Below the pieces are notes generated by a model that saw nothing but the letters and a program-made list of their open reading frames with translations, was not told where the DNA came from and did not search any database. This document shows, piece by piece, positions 16,797 to 25,636 of a stretch of DNA of 64,000 bases. Source of the stretch: Chlorogloeopsis sp. ULAP01 (lineage in GTDB: Bacteria > Cyanobacteriota > Cyanobacteriia > Cyanobacteriales > Nostocaceae). The stretch is taken from the NCBI RefSeq assembly GCF_030381805.1, contig NZ_JAUDRH010000018.1, positions 62,001-126,000 on the forward strand. The letters run 5' to 3'. Each line of letters begins with the position of its first letter. The stretch's first letter is position 1. A program made the translations under genes and the position numbers.

Positions 16797-17741
16797 ATGG
16801 ATGCCCAAGATCTTCTGAGGCGCTATGCTGTTGGAGAAAGGGATTTTCACACAGCAGATTTGCGTGGAGCACAGCTGCGGGAAGTAGATCTGAGTGGAGT
16901 AGTTCTGAAAAAGGCTATCTTGTGTGAAGTAGATCTAAGTGGAGCAAACTTAGTCGGGGCAGATCTAAATGGGGTAGTTTTACAGCAAGCTAACCTCAAT
17001 GGAACACGTTTAAATGAGTCTCACTTGGTTGGGGCAGACTTATATAAAGCAAATCTCACTAATGCAGATCTAAACGGAGTTATTTTGTGGAGGGCAGCGT
17101 TAGAGCAAGCCATCTTGTCTGAGGCTAATCTGAGTAGGGCAAATTTGGATGATGCGAATCTGATTGGGGCTAACTTGAGTAAAGCAAACTTAAGGGGAGC
17201 AAAGTTAAGTAAAGCAAACCTAAGCCAGACAAATCTAACCGAGGCAAATCTTTGTCGAGCAACTCTGATTGAGACGAAATTGATTGTGGCTGATTTGCGT
17301 GGAGCAAATTTAGAGTTGGCAAATCTAACTAAAGCAAACCTCATAGAGGCAGACTTAAGTCGAGTTAACTTAGAGGGTGCTAACTTGAGTGGAGCAAACC
17401 TTAGTCGGGTGAACCTAAGTGGAGCAAATTTAACTGGAGCAAATTTGCACAGAGCAAACTTAATTGAAGCAAAATTGATTTTGACTGGGTTACGTGGAGC
17501 AAACTTGGAACGAGCAGAGCTGACTAAGGCAAACTTAACTGAGGCAGATCTGAGTTGGGCGCGTTTGAATGGCGTCAACTTGAGTGGGGCATACTTGCGT
17601 AGAGCAATTCTTACAGATGTAGATTTGAATTCAGCGATTCTGCGTGGTGCTGACTTAGCTGAGGCAAAACTGGATCAAGTTGAGATGAATAACTTAGATC
17701 TAAGTTGGGTAACAATGCCTAATGGAGCAGTTTACTTTTGA
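16797..17741 (+). CDS. Pentapeptide-repeat protein
   Basis: A 314-residue protein made almost entirely of A(D/N)LxX pentapeptides from about residue 20 to 300 (for example ADLRGAQLREVDLSG, ANLSGANLSRVNLSG), predicted to form a right-handed quadrilateral beta-helix. There is no signal peptide or membrane segment, so it is probably cytoplasmic. Cyanobacteria encode dozens of such proteins; most have no assigned function, and DNA-gyrase-binding mimicry is known only for some. GAGG lies 9 bases before the ATG. The 3' end is two bases from the end of convergent cheR. The repetitive coding creates a long open frame on the other strand, which is a shadow. Confidence 0.93.
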   Translation: MDAQDLLRRYAVGERDFHTADLRGAQLREVDLSGVVLKKAILCEVDLSGANLVGADLNGVVLQQANLNGTRLNESHLVGADLYKANLTNADLNGVILWRAALEQAILSEANLSRANLDDANLIGANLSKANLRGAKLSKANLSQTNLTEANLCRATLIETKLIVADLRGANLELANLTKANLIEADLSRVNLEGANLSGANLSRVNLSGANLTGANLHRANLIEAKLILTGLRGANLERAELTKANLTEADLSWARLNGVNLSGAYLRRAILTDVDLNSAILRGADLAEAKLDQVEMNNLDLSWVTMPNGAVYF

Positions 17742-17742
17742 G

Positions 17743-18582
17743 TTAAATTTTATTGTGTAATCGATAATAAATACTTTTGTCCAATTGAACCCGCTCAAAT
17801 GACTCATCAAGATTAATGGTTGTTTCACCACTACCGAGAAACAAGTAGCCATCAGGTCTTAATTGCTGCTTTACTTGTTTCAGTAAATGTTTTTTGGTCG
17901 CTAGATCAAAATAAATTAGAGCATTACGTAAAAAGATAACATCGATATTAGGTAAAGATGGCCAAGGTTGGACAAGATTAATCTGATGAAATTCAACTAT
18001 CTGGCGGATCTCGTCCTTAATTTGCCATTCACATTCTTGTTTCTCAAAATAGCGATCGCGCAAAGATTTAGGTAGCCCGCGCTGAATTTCAAGTTGGTTG
18101 TAAATTCCCTGACGCGCACGCGCTAATACTTTGTTAGAAAAGTCACTGGCAATCAGCCGTACAGACCAACTAGCAAGCATGGGAAAATGTTCGCGAATCA
18201 ACATGGCGATACTGTAAGGTTCTTGTCCATTGGAGCAAGCAGCACACCATATATTTAGCGATCGCTCTATTGCTCGTGTTTTAACTAGCTCTGGTAACAC
18301 AAATCGTCTCAGTGCTTCAAAGGGGTAAATATCACGGAAGAATGATGTTTCATTAGTAACTAGTGCCTCAATCACCTGAATGTGAAGACTACTAAAAGGC
18401 TGAGTTCGCAGGTAAGCAATCAAATCAGTAATAGAAGCAAATCCTGTCGATTCTGCAATTGGCTGTAAATGTAGCTCTGCCAAATAAGTTTTATCGGCAT
18501 ACAATACAACGGCTGAATGATCTTGAACTAATTGACGAAGATAGTTAAAATCAGGAATGCTCACACCTGTAGCCTGCTTCAT
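17743..18582 (-). CDS. cheR: Chemotaxis protein methyltransferase CheR
   Basis: A 279-residue CheR, which methylates glutamates of chemoreceptors using SAM. An N-terminal helical domain (about 1-75) is followed by the NETSFFRDIYPFEALRR motif, the SAM-binding IWCAACSNGQEPYSIAM and the VIFLRNALIYFD motif. The last differs slightly from the usual CRNVLIYF. There is no TPR extension. It lies 8 bases downstream of cheB in a minus-strand operon cheA-cheW-mcp-cheB-cheR, whose receptor is the obvious substrate. Confidence 0.93.
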   Translation of the reverse strand: MKQATGVSIPDFNYLRQLVQDHSAVVLYADKTYLAELHLQPIAESTGFASITDLIAYLRTQPFSSLHIQVIEALVTNETSFFRDIYPFEALRRFVLPELVKTRAIERSLNIWCAACSNGQEPYSIAMLIREHFPMLASWSVRLIASDFSNKVLARARQGIYNQLEIQRGLPKSLRDRYFEKQECEWQIKDEIRQIVEFHQINLVQPWPSLPNIDVIFLRNALIYFDLATKKHLLKQVKQQLRPDGYLFLGSGETTINLDESFERVQLDKSIYYRLHNKI

Positions 18583-18590
18583 TACAGACC

Positions 18591-19655
18591 TTAAATAGAA
18601 ACTCGGTTAGAAAAGATTCGACGTATAATTTCACCTGCCATTTGTTCAAGTCCAACAACTTGATCGGCAAGTCCGGCATTAACTACAAAACCAGGCATTC
18701 CCCATACCACACTACTAGCTTCGTCTTGGGCAAGCACCTGTCCACCTGCCTCGCGGATGCATTGGCTGCCATGCAATCCATCTTGTCCCATTCCGGTGAG
18801 TATGACTGCGATCGCACCAGCACCATACACTTTTGCAACTGATCGCAACAGAACATCTACGGAAGGACGACAGGAATTTTCCGGAGGTTCTTGGTGCGTG
18901 GCAAGTCGAACTGTCGTTCCGTCTTGTTGCACAACCATGTGAAAATTCCCCGGTGCAATCCAGGCGTGTCCAGGTTTTATCGCTACTCCGGAAACCGCTT
19001 CATCCACTGGAATTTGGCATTTAGCAGATAATCGTTCAGCTAATAATTTGGTAAACATTACGGGCATATGCTGCACAATTAGGATTGGAACCGGTAAATC
19101 GACGGGCAGTTCAGGAAGAATTGTCGCAAGGGCATTAGGCCCCCCGGTAGAAACCCCTATAGCAACAATATCTACTTGCTTTCTCCTGGTAGGTACGGGA
19201 GGAAAAACTTGATCGGTAATCGTGGTTGGCTTTGGAAACGCAGTAGTTTTCGCAGCAAATACCTTGATTTTTGGGATCAAGTCTTCGCGGATATATTGGT
19301 TTGTGGCTTCTGTACTTCCTAGATTATTCGGTTTTGTTGCATAATCTGAAGCACCCAAAGATAGAGCTTCGAGTGTGGCGATCGCCCCGGTGCGTGTCGA
19401 AGTACTAAACATAATCACAGGCAAGTGTGGATAAATTTTTCGGAGCGCGGCAAGGGTTTCTAAACCGTTCATTTGCGGCATCTCGACATCTAAGAGGACA
19501 ACATCGGGATTGAGATGAGGAATCTTGGCAAGGGCAATAGAACCGTTGGCAGCAACTCCTACCACCTCTAATTCTGGATCGCCAGACAGAATTTTACTGA
19601 CTCGACTGCGAACCACCACCGCATCATCTACAACAAGTACCCGGATTTTTGGCAT
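18591..19655 (-). CDS. cheB: Chemotaxis response regulator protein-glutamate methylesterase CheB
   Basis: A 354-residue CheB that removes methyl groups from, or deamidates, chemoreceptors. Residues 1-125 form a receiver domain (VLVVDDAVVVRSRV; phospho-Asp in DVVLLDVEMPQMNG). Residues about 165-350 form the methylesterase domain with catalytic Ser (GVSTGGPNAL), His (VQHMP) and Asp (GMGQDGLHG). All catalytic residues are present. It sits between the mcp gene and cheR. Phosphorylation by the adjacent CheA is the expected control. Confidence 0.94.
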   Translation of the reverse strand: MPKIRVLVVDDAVVVRSRVSKILSGDPELEVVGVAANGSIALAKIPHLNPDVVLLDVEMPQMNGLETLAALRKIYPHLPVIMFSTSTRTGAIATLEALSLGASDYATKPNNLGSTEATNQYIREDLIPKIKVFAAKTTAFPKPTTITDQVFPPVPTRRKQVDIVAIGVSTGGPNALATILPELPVDLPVPILIVQHMPVMFTKLLAERLSAKCQIPVDEAVSGVAIKPGHAWIAPGNFHMVVQQDGTTVRLATHQEPPENSCRPSVDVLLRSVAKVYGAGAIAVILTGMGQDGLHGSQCIREAGGQVLAQDEASSVVWGMPGFVVNAGLADQVVGLEQMAGEIIRRIFSNRVSI

Positions 19656-19764
19656 ATTTATAAAAAATCAATCTCACCTAAAAATAGGGAATGGGAAACA
19701 GACTTTATTTATGCATAGTGATGAAATTTTTCATCCAGACTGCCATCTGCCTCCTACCTTCTTT

Positions 19765-21069
19765 TTAATATTTAAATTTATTAACAGCTTTTTGCAAATC
19801 CGCTGCCATCCGCGCTAACTCTGTGGCTGCCTGGGATGTATTACTAGCTCCAGTTGTTGTACTTTGAGCATTCAGCGCCACAAACCCGATATTTTTGGCA
19901 ATATCTGAGGTTCCTTTAGCTGCTTCAGCGATATTTCGAGCGATTTCATTTGTAGTTGCTGTTTGTTCTTCAATAGCGCTAGCGATCGTACTTTGCAAGT
20001 CGTTAATTTGGTTGATAATGTCAGTAATTTGAGTAATGGCTTGAATGGCACTTTTTGTATCAGTCTGAATCGCTTCTATTCGTTGGCTAATATCTTCGGT
20101 TGCATTTGCTGTTTGTTTGGCTAATTCCTTCACCTCGTTGGCGACTACGGCAAATCCCCTACCTGCATCTCCTGCTCTTGCTGCCTCAATTGTGGCATTG
20201 AGTGCGAGTAAATTTGTTTGCCCTGCGATCGAGGTAATAACTTTAATCACTTTGCCAATTTCAACACTACTTTGACCTAGTTTGTCAATCGTTTCGTTGG
20301 TGCGATCGGCGGTTTTAACTGCCTCAGTCGCGACTTTTGCACCTTGGGCGACTGTTTTCGCAATTTCTCGAATGCTGGCATTCATCTCTTCCACCGCAGT
20401 GACAACTGTACTAGTATTCTGATTCACCTGCTCCGCTGAGGCAGATGCGGAGGTTGCCTGTGCTGCTGTTTGTTTGGCATTGTCTGTCATTTCTTTGCTG
20501 ACTGCGGTTAGTTCTTCTGAAGAAGACGCAACAGCCGTCGCCACCTCTGCCATTTGTCTAATGGAAGATTTCAGATTATTAATCATCTGATTAGCATTAT
20601 TTGTGAGTTGCTTAAACTCTCCAGCATTACCTGCCTCGATGTGCTTGGACAAATTTCCCTGAGCAACGGCAAGGGTGACTTCATTTATACTTTGGATCTG
20701 CTTAGAGAGTTGTGAAGACATCCGGTTTAAGTTGTCGAGTAATTCTTTCCAAGAACCTCCAATTCCTTTGACAACTGCTTGAGAACCAAGCTTTCCTTCC
20801 GCACCAACCTTGGCAGCAAAGCGATTAACTTCGTTAGCAAAGCTTTGATTCAAACTCACCCATTCATTAAAAACTGTAGCAATTTCACCCAATCCATTGT
20901 TCTCGACTGGTAAACGAACAGTAAAATCACCATTTCTTGCTGCTTTCATTGCTGCTAGTAAAGGTTGCAGTTGCACTGGCGTAGCACTATCATTCGTTTC
21001 TAATGGATCTGCATTATTTTCCGACGAAGATTTAGAGTTAGTTGTTTTCCCAGTTCGAGATGTAGCCAT
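19765..21069 (-). CDS. Soluble methyl-accepting chemotaxis protein
   Basis: A 434-residue receptor without a membrane segment or a periplasmic sensor domain. Two HAMP-like regions (about residues 30-85 and 100-155: MKAARNGDFTVRLPVENNGL; NEVTLAVAQGNLSKHIEAGN) precede the signalling coiled coil. The hairpin tip IAGQTNLLALNATIEAARAG contacts CheA and CheW. There is no C-terminal CheR-docking pentapeptide. Its input could come from a partner protein or a cytoplasmic signal. It is encoded between cheW and cheB, so it is the dedicated receptor of this cluster. Confidence 0.9.
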   Translation of the reverse strand: MATSRTGKTTNSKSSSENNADPLETNDSATPVQLQPLLAAMKAARNGDFTVRLPVENNGLGEIATVFNEWVSLNQSFANEVNRFAAKVGAEGKLGSQAVVKGIGGSWKELLDNLNRMSSQLSKQIQSINEVTLAVAQGNLSKHIEAGNAGEFKQLTNNANQMINNLKSSIRQMAEVATAVASSSEELTAVSKEMTDNAKQTAAQATSASASAEQVNQNTSTVVTAVEEMNASIREIAKTVAQGAKVATEAVKTADRTNETIDKLGQSSVEIGKVIKVITSIAGQTNLLALNATIEAARAGDAGRGFAVVANEVKELAKQTANATEDISQRIEAIQTDTKSAIQAITQITDIINQINDLQSTIASAIEEQTATTNEIARNIAEAAKGTSDIAKNIGFVALNAQSTTTGASNTSQAATELARMAADLQKAVNKFKY

Positions 21070-21114
21070 TGCAAAGCGCTCCTAAGTTATCAGTTAGCAG
21101 TTATCAGTTGATAA

Positions 21115-21567
21115 TTATTGTTCTCTATTCACTGATTTAAAATTAACGTCTAAAATTTTTTCAGTGTCTAGAACTAGCACAAACCCCTCTTTAAGTGGGT
21201 AAGCTCCAGCTAGCATTTGACGCATTCTACCTTTTAACGTTGCGGGTGGTAGTTGAAAGGTGTTCTCTGGAAACTCTAAGACATCTCCAACATCATCGAC
21301 GAGTAAACTGACTATTTCATCGTTAGAACATACAACGATATTAAATCCCTGTGCTTCATTTATTGCTGAGTTGCCCATCTCTAAACGCTGCTGTAAATCG
21401 ATGACAGTTAAAATTTGTCCACGCAAGTTAATTAATCCACAAATATCTGATGGTGCCAAAGGTACACGAGTCATCTTTTGGGGATGAATCACTTCTTGAA
21501 CGTGTTGTACATCGATGCCAAAGTAAAATCCACCCAGAAAAAAAGTGCAAAATTGTCGTTTAGCCAT
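21115..21567 (-). CDS. cheW: CheW-type coupling protein
   Basis: A 150-residue CheW-domain protein that couples receptors to CheA (FCTFFLGGFYFGIDVQHVQE; SDICGLINLRGQILTVIDLQ; VSLLVDDVGDVLEF). The start at 21567 overlaps the cheA stop by eight bases (ATGGCTAA), indicating translational coupling. A longer open frame to 21600 lies inside cheA and is not needed. The N-terminal residues MAKRQFCTFFL fit the family start. Confidence 0.92.
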   Translation of the reverse strand: MAKRQFCTFFLGGFYFGIDVQHVQEVIHPQKMTRVPLAPSDICGLINLRGQILTVIDLQQRLEMGNSAINEAQGFNIVVCSNDEIVSLLVDDVGDVLEFPENTFQLPPATLKGRMRQMLAGAYPLKEGFVLVLDTEKILDVNFKSVNREQ

Positions 21568-23758
21568 GAGCAGCCACTTGCAGCAAATAAGGGTTGGCAA
21601 TCCGAATCACGGTTTCAATGTCAAGAATTTCTGTAATTTGATCTTGAATCACAGCACAGAAAAGTACGCCTGCTCTAGATGGAGTTCCTTTAATTGTTAT
21701 TGACTCTTCCACAATGTCGAGAATGCGATCAACCACTAGCCCCACAATTAATTCTGAGTGGAGAGAGACAATCACTATCTGTAGAGTTGGTGCGATCGCT
21801 CCAAAATTATCATCATTGGGATGCTGCTGATCAGAAAATACTCTGTGCAAATCGATAAGCGGCAAAATCTTACCGTAAGATTGCATCACATACCCATCAC
21901 CCACTCGCTCTACAGCAGAATCAGGAATTTCTTCGAGTCGTAAGGCGATCGCTGCTGGAATGCCCATACGTGCGCCTTGTGGCCCCTGAAATAGTAAAAT
22001 CATTTGGCGATCGCTTGTTTGGGCTTGGATATTCGCGGCTGTAGCTGCTGATAGTTGCTTTTGTTTTACAGTGATACTAGCGTGGTTTGCCAAACCGACA
22101 ATATCAATAATTAATGCCACCGCGCCATCGCCGAGAATTGTAGCTCCTGCAAATACAGATAGCGCCTTCAACTGTGTGCCAAGAGGTTTAACGACAATGT
22201 CTTGGATGTCTTCAATCGTCTCAACAACTAGCCCAAATTGACAATTATCAGCTTGAACTATTACAAGATGAAGGGTTTGGGAGTTGGTGACATTGTTTTG
22301 GATCTGTAACTGTTGATTGAGGTAAACTAATGGCACAACTTTGCCCCGCAACCGATACACGGGTACGTCGTAAAGCATCTCAATAGTGTTGAGTGCTTGT
22401 GCTTCGAGACGCACAAGCTCTTGCAAACTCGTTTGGGGAATGGCATAGCGATCGCCTCCACTAGTGACAATTAATGCCGGAATAATTGTCAATGTGAGCG
22501 GAATCCTAATTTTAAAGGTTGTTCCTTGTCCTTGCTGGCTGTAAATTTCAATACTGCCGTTAATTTTCTCAAGATTGCCCTTGACAATATCCATCCCTAC
22601 TCCCCGCCCTGAAAGGTTAGTAACCTGTTTAGCAGTAGAGAAGCCAGGTAAAAAAATTAAGTTCATCGCTGCCAATTCGCTCATTGCCGCCGCCTGCCCA
22701 GCACTCACTAAGCCAAGTTCCTGCGCTTGCCCTTTGAGCCGAGCTGGATCTAAACCGCGCCCATCATCGCTGATTTCAATATTGACTTTGCCGCTTTCAT
22801 GAAAGGCTTTGAGCAATAGCCTGCCTGAGGTTGATTTACCACAAGCTGTCCGCTCGGCTGGTAATTCAATGCCATGATCGATACAGTTGCGGATTAAATG
22901 AGTTAAGGGATCTTTAATAGCTTCAATAATACTTTTATCTAGTTCAGTATCTTCCCCCTCCATTTCCACTTCAATTTGTTTATTTGAGGCGATCGCCAAA
23001 TCACGAATCACGCGAGGGAATTTTTGCCAAATCGTACTAATTGGTTGCAGTCGAGTTTTCATCACTCCTTCCTGCAACTGGGTTGTAATTAGGTTCAGGC
23101 GCTGGCAAAGATTAACAAAGTTATGATCTTTAAACTTTGTACTAAATTCCATCACCTGGTTACGGGCTAAAACCATTTCACCCACCAGGTTCATCATCTG
23201 ATCTAGTAAAGCAACACTAACTCTAATATGAGAAGATTCTGAGCCAATTAAGGCTGAAGCTTCTGGTAACTGGCTATTAATCTGTTGTACTTGAGTATTA
23301 ACAACAGGTAAAGGCGATTGAGAGACTGTTACTTTTTGTTCAGTCTGTTGTAATTGAGTCAAAGTCTCGATTAGTGCAGAATAATCTTTATTGCCCTCAC
23401 GTTTTGTAGCTTTAATCTCAGACAAAATCTGCCGGATAGTATCTACTGTTTGCAGTAGGGTAGTGACGATTTCAGGAGTTACCGCGAGCTTGCGATCGCC
23501 ATCAAACGACTGGTTGGTACCATCGCGCAAACTACTCAGCAAAGTCTCTCCTGCATGGGCAAGCGATTCCAGCTTCGGAAACGGTAAAAAGCCACAGTTT
23601 CCTTTCAATGTATGGAGTGAGCGATAAATGCGATTTAGCGATTGTTCATGAGTAGATGCTTTTTCTAAATCAATAATATCTTGTTCAATTTGATCTAGAT
23701 TTTCATAACTTTCAACTAGAAATGCCTCTATATCATCGTCAATTTCTGCTAACTCCAT
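21560..23758 (-). CDS. cheA: Chemotaxis histidine kinase CheA with two CheW-like domains
   Basis: A 732-residue CheA. Order: Hpt domain (about 1-105, phospho-His at 49 in RSLHTLKGNCGF); linker; dimerisation and HATPase domains (DPLTHLIRNCIDHGIE; DDGRGLDPARLK; GRGVGMDIVKGNLEKINGSI); CheW-like domain 1 (about 425-560); and a second CheW-like domain (about 590-725, MILLFQGPQGARMGIP). There is no receiver domain, so CheY is separate, probably the gene at 24604. The tandem CheW domains may extend the baseplate. It is the first gene of the minus-strand che operon. Confidence 0.93.
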   Translation of the reverse strand: MELAEIDDDIEAFLVESYENLDQIEQDIIDLEKASTHEQSLNRIYRSLHTLKGNCGFLPFPKLESLAHAGETLLSSLRDGTNQSFDGDRKLAVTPEIVTTLLQTVDTIRQILSEIKATKREGNKDYSALIETLTQLQQTEQKVTVSQSPLPVVNTQVQQINSQLPEASALIGSESSHIRVSVALLDQMMNLVGEMVLARNQVMEFSTKFKDHNFVNLCQRLNLITTQLQEGVMKTRLQPISTIWQKFPRVIRDLAIASNKQIEVEMEGEDTELDKSIIEAIKDPLTHLIRNCIDHGIELPAERTACGKSTSGRLLLKAFHESGKVNIEISDDGRGLDPARLKGQAQELGLVSAGQAAAMSELAAMNLIFLPGFSTAKQVTNLSGRGVGMDIVKGNLEKINGSIEIYSQQGQGTTFKIRIPLTLTIIPALIVTSGGDRYAIPQTSLQELVRLEAQALNTIEMLYDVPVYRLRGKVVPLVYLNQQLQIQNNVTNSQTLHLVIVQADNCQFGLVVETIEDIQDIVVKPLGTQLKALSVFAGATILGDGAVALIIDIVGLANHASITVKQKQLSAATAANIQAQTSDRQMILLFQGPQGARMGIPAAIALRLEEIPDSAVERVGDGYVMQSYGKILPLIDLHRVFSDQQHPNDDNFGAIAPTLQIVIVSLHSELIVGLVVDRILDIVEESITIKGTPSRAGVLFCAVIQDQITEILDIETVIRIANPYLLQVAAHG

Positions 23759-23895
23759 TGCGCTGATAGACTCAAAATATATAGATTTTGCGTTAATACT
23801 AACCTGATTTTAGACCGAACAAATGTATCTCTCAAGAAAGATGTTCAGATGACTTAATGCTGAAAAGATAATGTTTATCCTTATGGCAAACACAA

Positions 23896-24147
23896 ATGCA
23901 ATGTCCTTATTGCCATTCCACCCAAACATTTAAAAATGGTCATCGTAAAGACAGATAATGTTACAAGCGTAAACAATGTAATCGTCAGTTTCTCGAATCT
24001 TATCAACCTTGGTGCTACTCAAATGATGTTAAGCAACTTTGTTTAAAAATGCATACTCAAGGCATGAGTTTGCGCGAAATTGAACGAGTAACTGATATTC
24101 ACCACACCACAATTTTGCATTGGCTTCGCAAGGCAAGCTTGAGCTAG
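23896..24147 (+). pseudogene. IS1-family transposase N-terminal remnant (InsA-like)
   Basis: From the ATG at 23896 the frame reads MQCPYCHSTQTFKNGHRKDR, a stop (23956-23958), then CYKRKQCNRQFLESY and later MSLREIERVTDIHHTTILHW, ending at a TAG at 24145. The CxxC and CxxxxC pair and the following helix-turn-helix match the InsA zinc-finger/HTH half of IS1-type transposases common in cyanobacteria. The internal stop and missing DDE half make it non-functional. No terminal inverted repeats are recognisable. Confidence 0.75.
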
Positions 24148-24314
24148 AAAATTATCCAAACACAGTCTGAAAAAAGCTTGATTTTCAGACTTCTTTCTAA
24201 ATTTATACCCACTTGATGAATGTTTGCGACAGATACTCGATTCCTCCTAGAGCGTGTTTCTCTTTCCCCGGCTGGAGCTTGGGAACCATAATTGAGGCAG
24301 AGCCTCTCAGTTTT

Positions 24315-24339
24315 CATTACCATGCAGAGCATGGTAATG
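24315..24339. repeat. Perfect 11-bp hairpin
   Basis: CATTACCATGC-AGA-GCATGGTAATG at the end of a dispersed cyanobacterial repeat. No U-run follows, so it is not a standard terminator. Confidence 0.7.
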
Positions 24340-24603
24340 AGAAAGTCCAATTCAGATTTGAAGTCTACCTTTTTTCTAGCGCAGTGGCGCGACAGTGCGG
24401 GGATAATGGGGGATGTCTATATGTGCCGTATTCTTTTTTATAACTGATATTAGCATTATAGTTACAGCATCACTACCTTTTTTAAATGCAATTTATGAAA
24501 TTTAGATGTGATTTAAATTAGAATAAATTTTGACTATTTAAGGAGTAAATTAACTAACTTAAAGTCAATAACTATAAAGTGAAATATCAAAAGGGCAAAG
24601 CTG

Positions 24604-24969
24604 ATGGCATTGGTACTGATTATCGATGATGCAGCCTTTTCTCGCCGGATGATCCGTAAGTTTCTGCAAGGCGATGGCTACGAAATTCTAGAAGCAACTA
24701 ACGGACGCGAGGGATTAGAAATAGTTCACAACCACAAGCCCAATTGCGTGTTAGCGGATTTGTTAATGCCCGATATGAATGGGTTTGAATTCCTTCAAGC
24801 TCTCCAAGATGAAGGATTAAAAATTCCCACAATCATTATCTCAGCTGATATCCAAGATGGCTCTCGCACTCAAAGTTATAATTTGGGAGCAGCGAACTTT
24901 ATTAATAAACCACCGAAAGAAAAAGAATTGCGAGAGGCAGTTCAGCAAGTTATTAATTCCAAGGAATAA
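24604..24969 (+). CDS. cheY: CheY-like response regulator
   Basis: A 121-residue single receiver domain. The acidic pair is in VLIIDDAAFSRRMIRKFLQG, the phospho-Asp in NCVLADLLMPDMNGFEF, and the conserved Lys in NFINKPPKEKELREAV. The DAAFSRRMIRKFL helix is characteristic of CheY. It lies divergently from the cheA operon and is followed by cheC after 7 bases, so it is probably the output regulator of the cluster, with CheC as its phosphatase. Confidence 0.88.
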   Translation: MALVLIIDDAAFSRRMIRKFLQGDGYEILEATNGREGLEIVHNHKPNCVLADLLMPDMNGFEFLQALQDEGLKIPTIIISADIQDGSRTQSYNLGAANFINKPPKEKELREAVQQVINSKE

Positions 24970-24976
24970 AGCTTCT

Positions 24977-25582
24977 ATGAATGTGACAATAGACCAACTA
25001 GACGCGCTACAAGAATTAATTAATATTGGTGTCGGTCGAGCAGCAAGTCTACTGAATGAGATGGTAGATTCTCATATTCATCTAGAAATTCCATCGGTGA
25101 AAGTATTAACTGCTTTAGATGCTTATCAAGAATTAGTAACACGATTTCATAACGATAGTTTAGCAACAGTAAAGCTAGGTTTTACTGGCTCTTTTTATGG
25201 TAATGCTGGCTTAATTTTCCCGACAGAAAGCGCGTCAACATTAGTCGCGCTCTTAACTGGTGAAGAAGTAGGATCACCAGATTTAGATGAAGTTAAAATT
25301 GGAACTCTGAGCGAAATTGGTAATATTGTTATCAATGGAGTGATGGGTTCAATCAGCAATGTGCTCAAGCAGCACATGAACTATACTTTGCCAGTTTATT
25401 TAGAAGATACGATTGATAACTTATTGTTGTCAGCTCATGCGAGTAACTCTAAGATTTTACTTGCACAAGCACGCTTTACAATTCAACAGTTAGAAATTAT
25501 CGGAGATATCATTTTAGTCTTCGAGGTAGGTACATTCGATGCATTGATTAATGCTATTAACGAGCAGATGGGAGTACTATGA
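24977..25582 (+). CDS. cheC: CheC-type CheY-P phosphatase
   Basis: A 201-residue CheC. Two active-site helices are visible: LDALQELINIGVGRAASLLNE near the N-terminus and LSEIGNIVINGVMGSISN at about residue 110, each with the Glu and Asn that position water for dephosphorylation of CheY-P. CheC is common in Firmicutes, Thermotogae and Archaea and is unusual in cyanobacteria. The ATG at 24977 follows the cheY stop by 7 bases. CheD, its usual activator, is not in the window. Confidence 0.88.
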   Translation: MNVTIDQLDALQELINIGVGRAASLLNEMVDSHIHLEIPSVKVLTALDAYQELVTRFHNDSLATVKLGFTGSFYGNAGLIFPTESASTLVALLTGEEVGSPDLDEVKIGTLSEIGNIVINGVMGSISNVLKQHMNYTLPVYLEDTIDNLLLSAHASNSKILLAQARFTIQQLEIIGDIILVFEVGTFDALINAINEQMGVL

Positions 25583-25636
25583 TAAGAAAAGTTCCAGCAA
25601 AAATTGCTGTAGAAAAACTAAAAACGGTCTGATGAC

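Larger units (their letters stand above)
23759..24603. other. Divergent che intergenic region with IS remnant and hairpins
   Basis: It separates the two divergent arms of the chemosensory island. It contains a dead IS1-type transposase start (23896-24147) and a repeat of the GGCTGGAGCTTGGGAACC / GAGGCAGAGCCTCTCAG type (24248-24345) ending in a perfect hairpin (24315-24339). An AT-rich segment (24440-24603) probably holds the cheY promoter. Confidence 0.6.

Noticed and set aside
17021..17578. A 185-codon open frame antisense to the pentapeptide gene
   Set aside because: Repetitive coding on the plus strand leaves the opposite frame open; the product is a low-complexity run of KFAPxRF units with no start signal.
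24315..24339. Transcription terminator between the che arms
   Set aside because: A perfect stem, but no T-run on either side; it is the end of a dispersed repeat.
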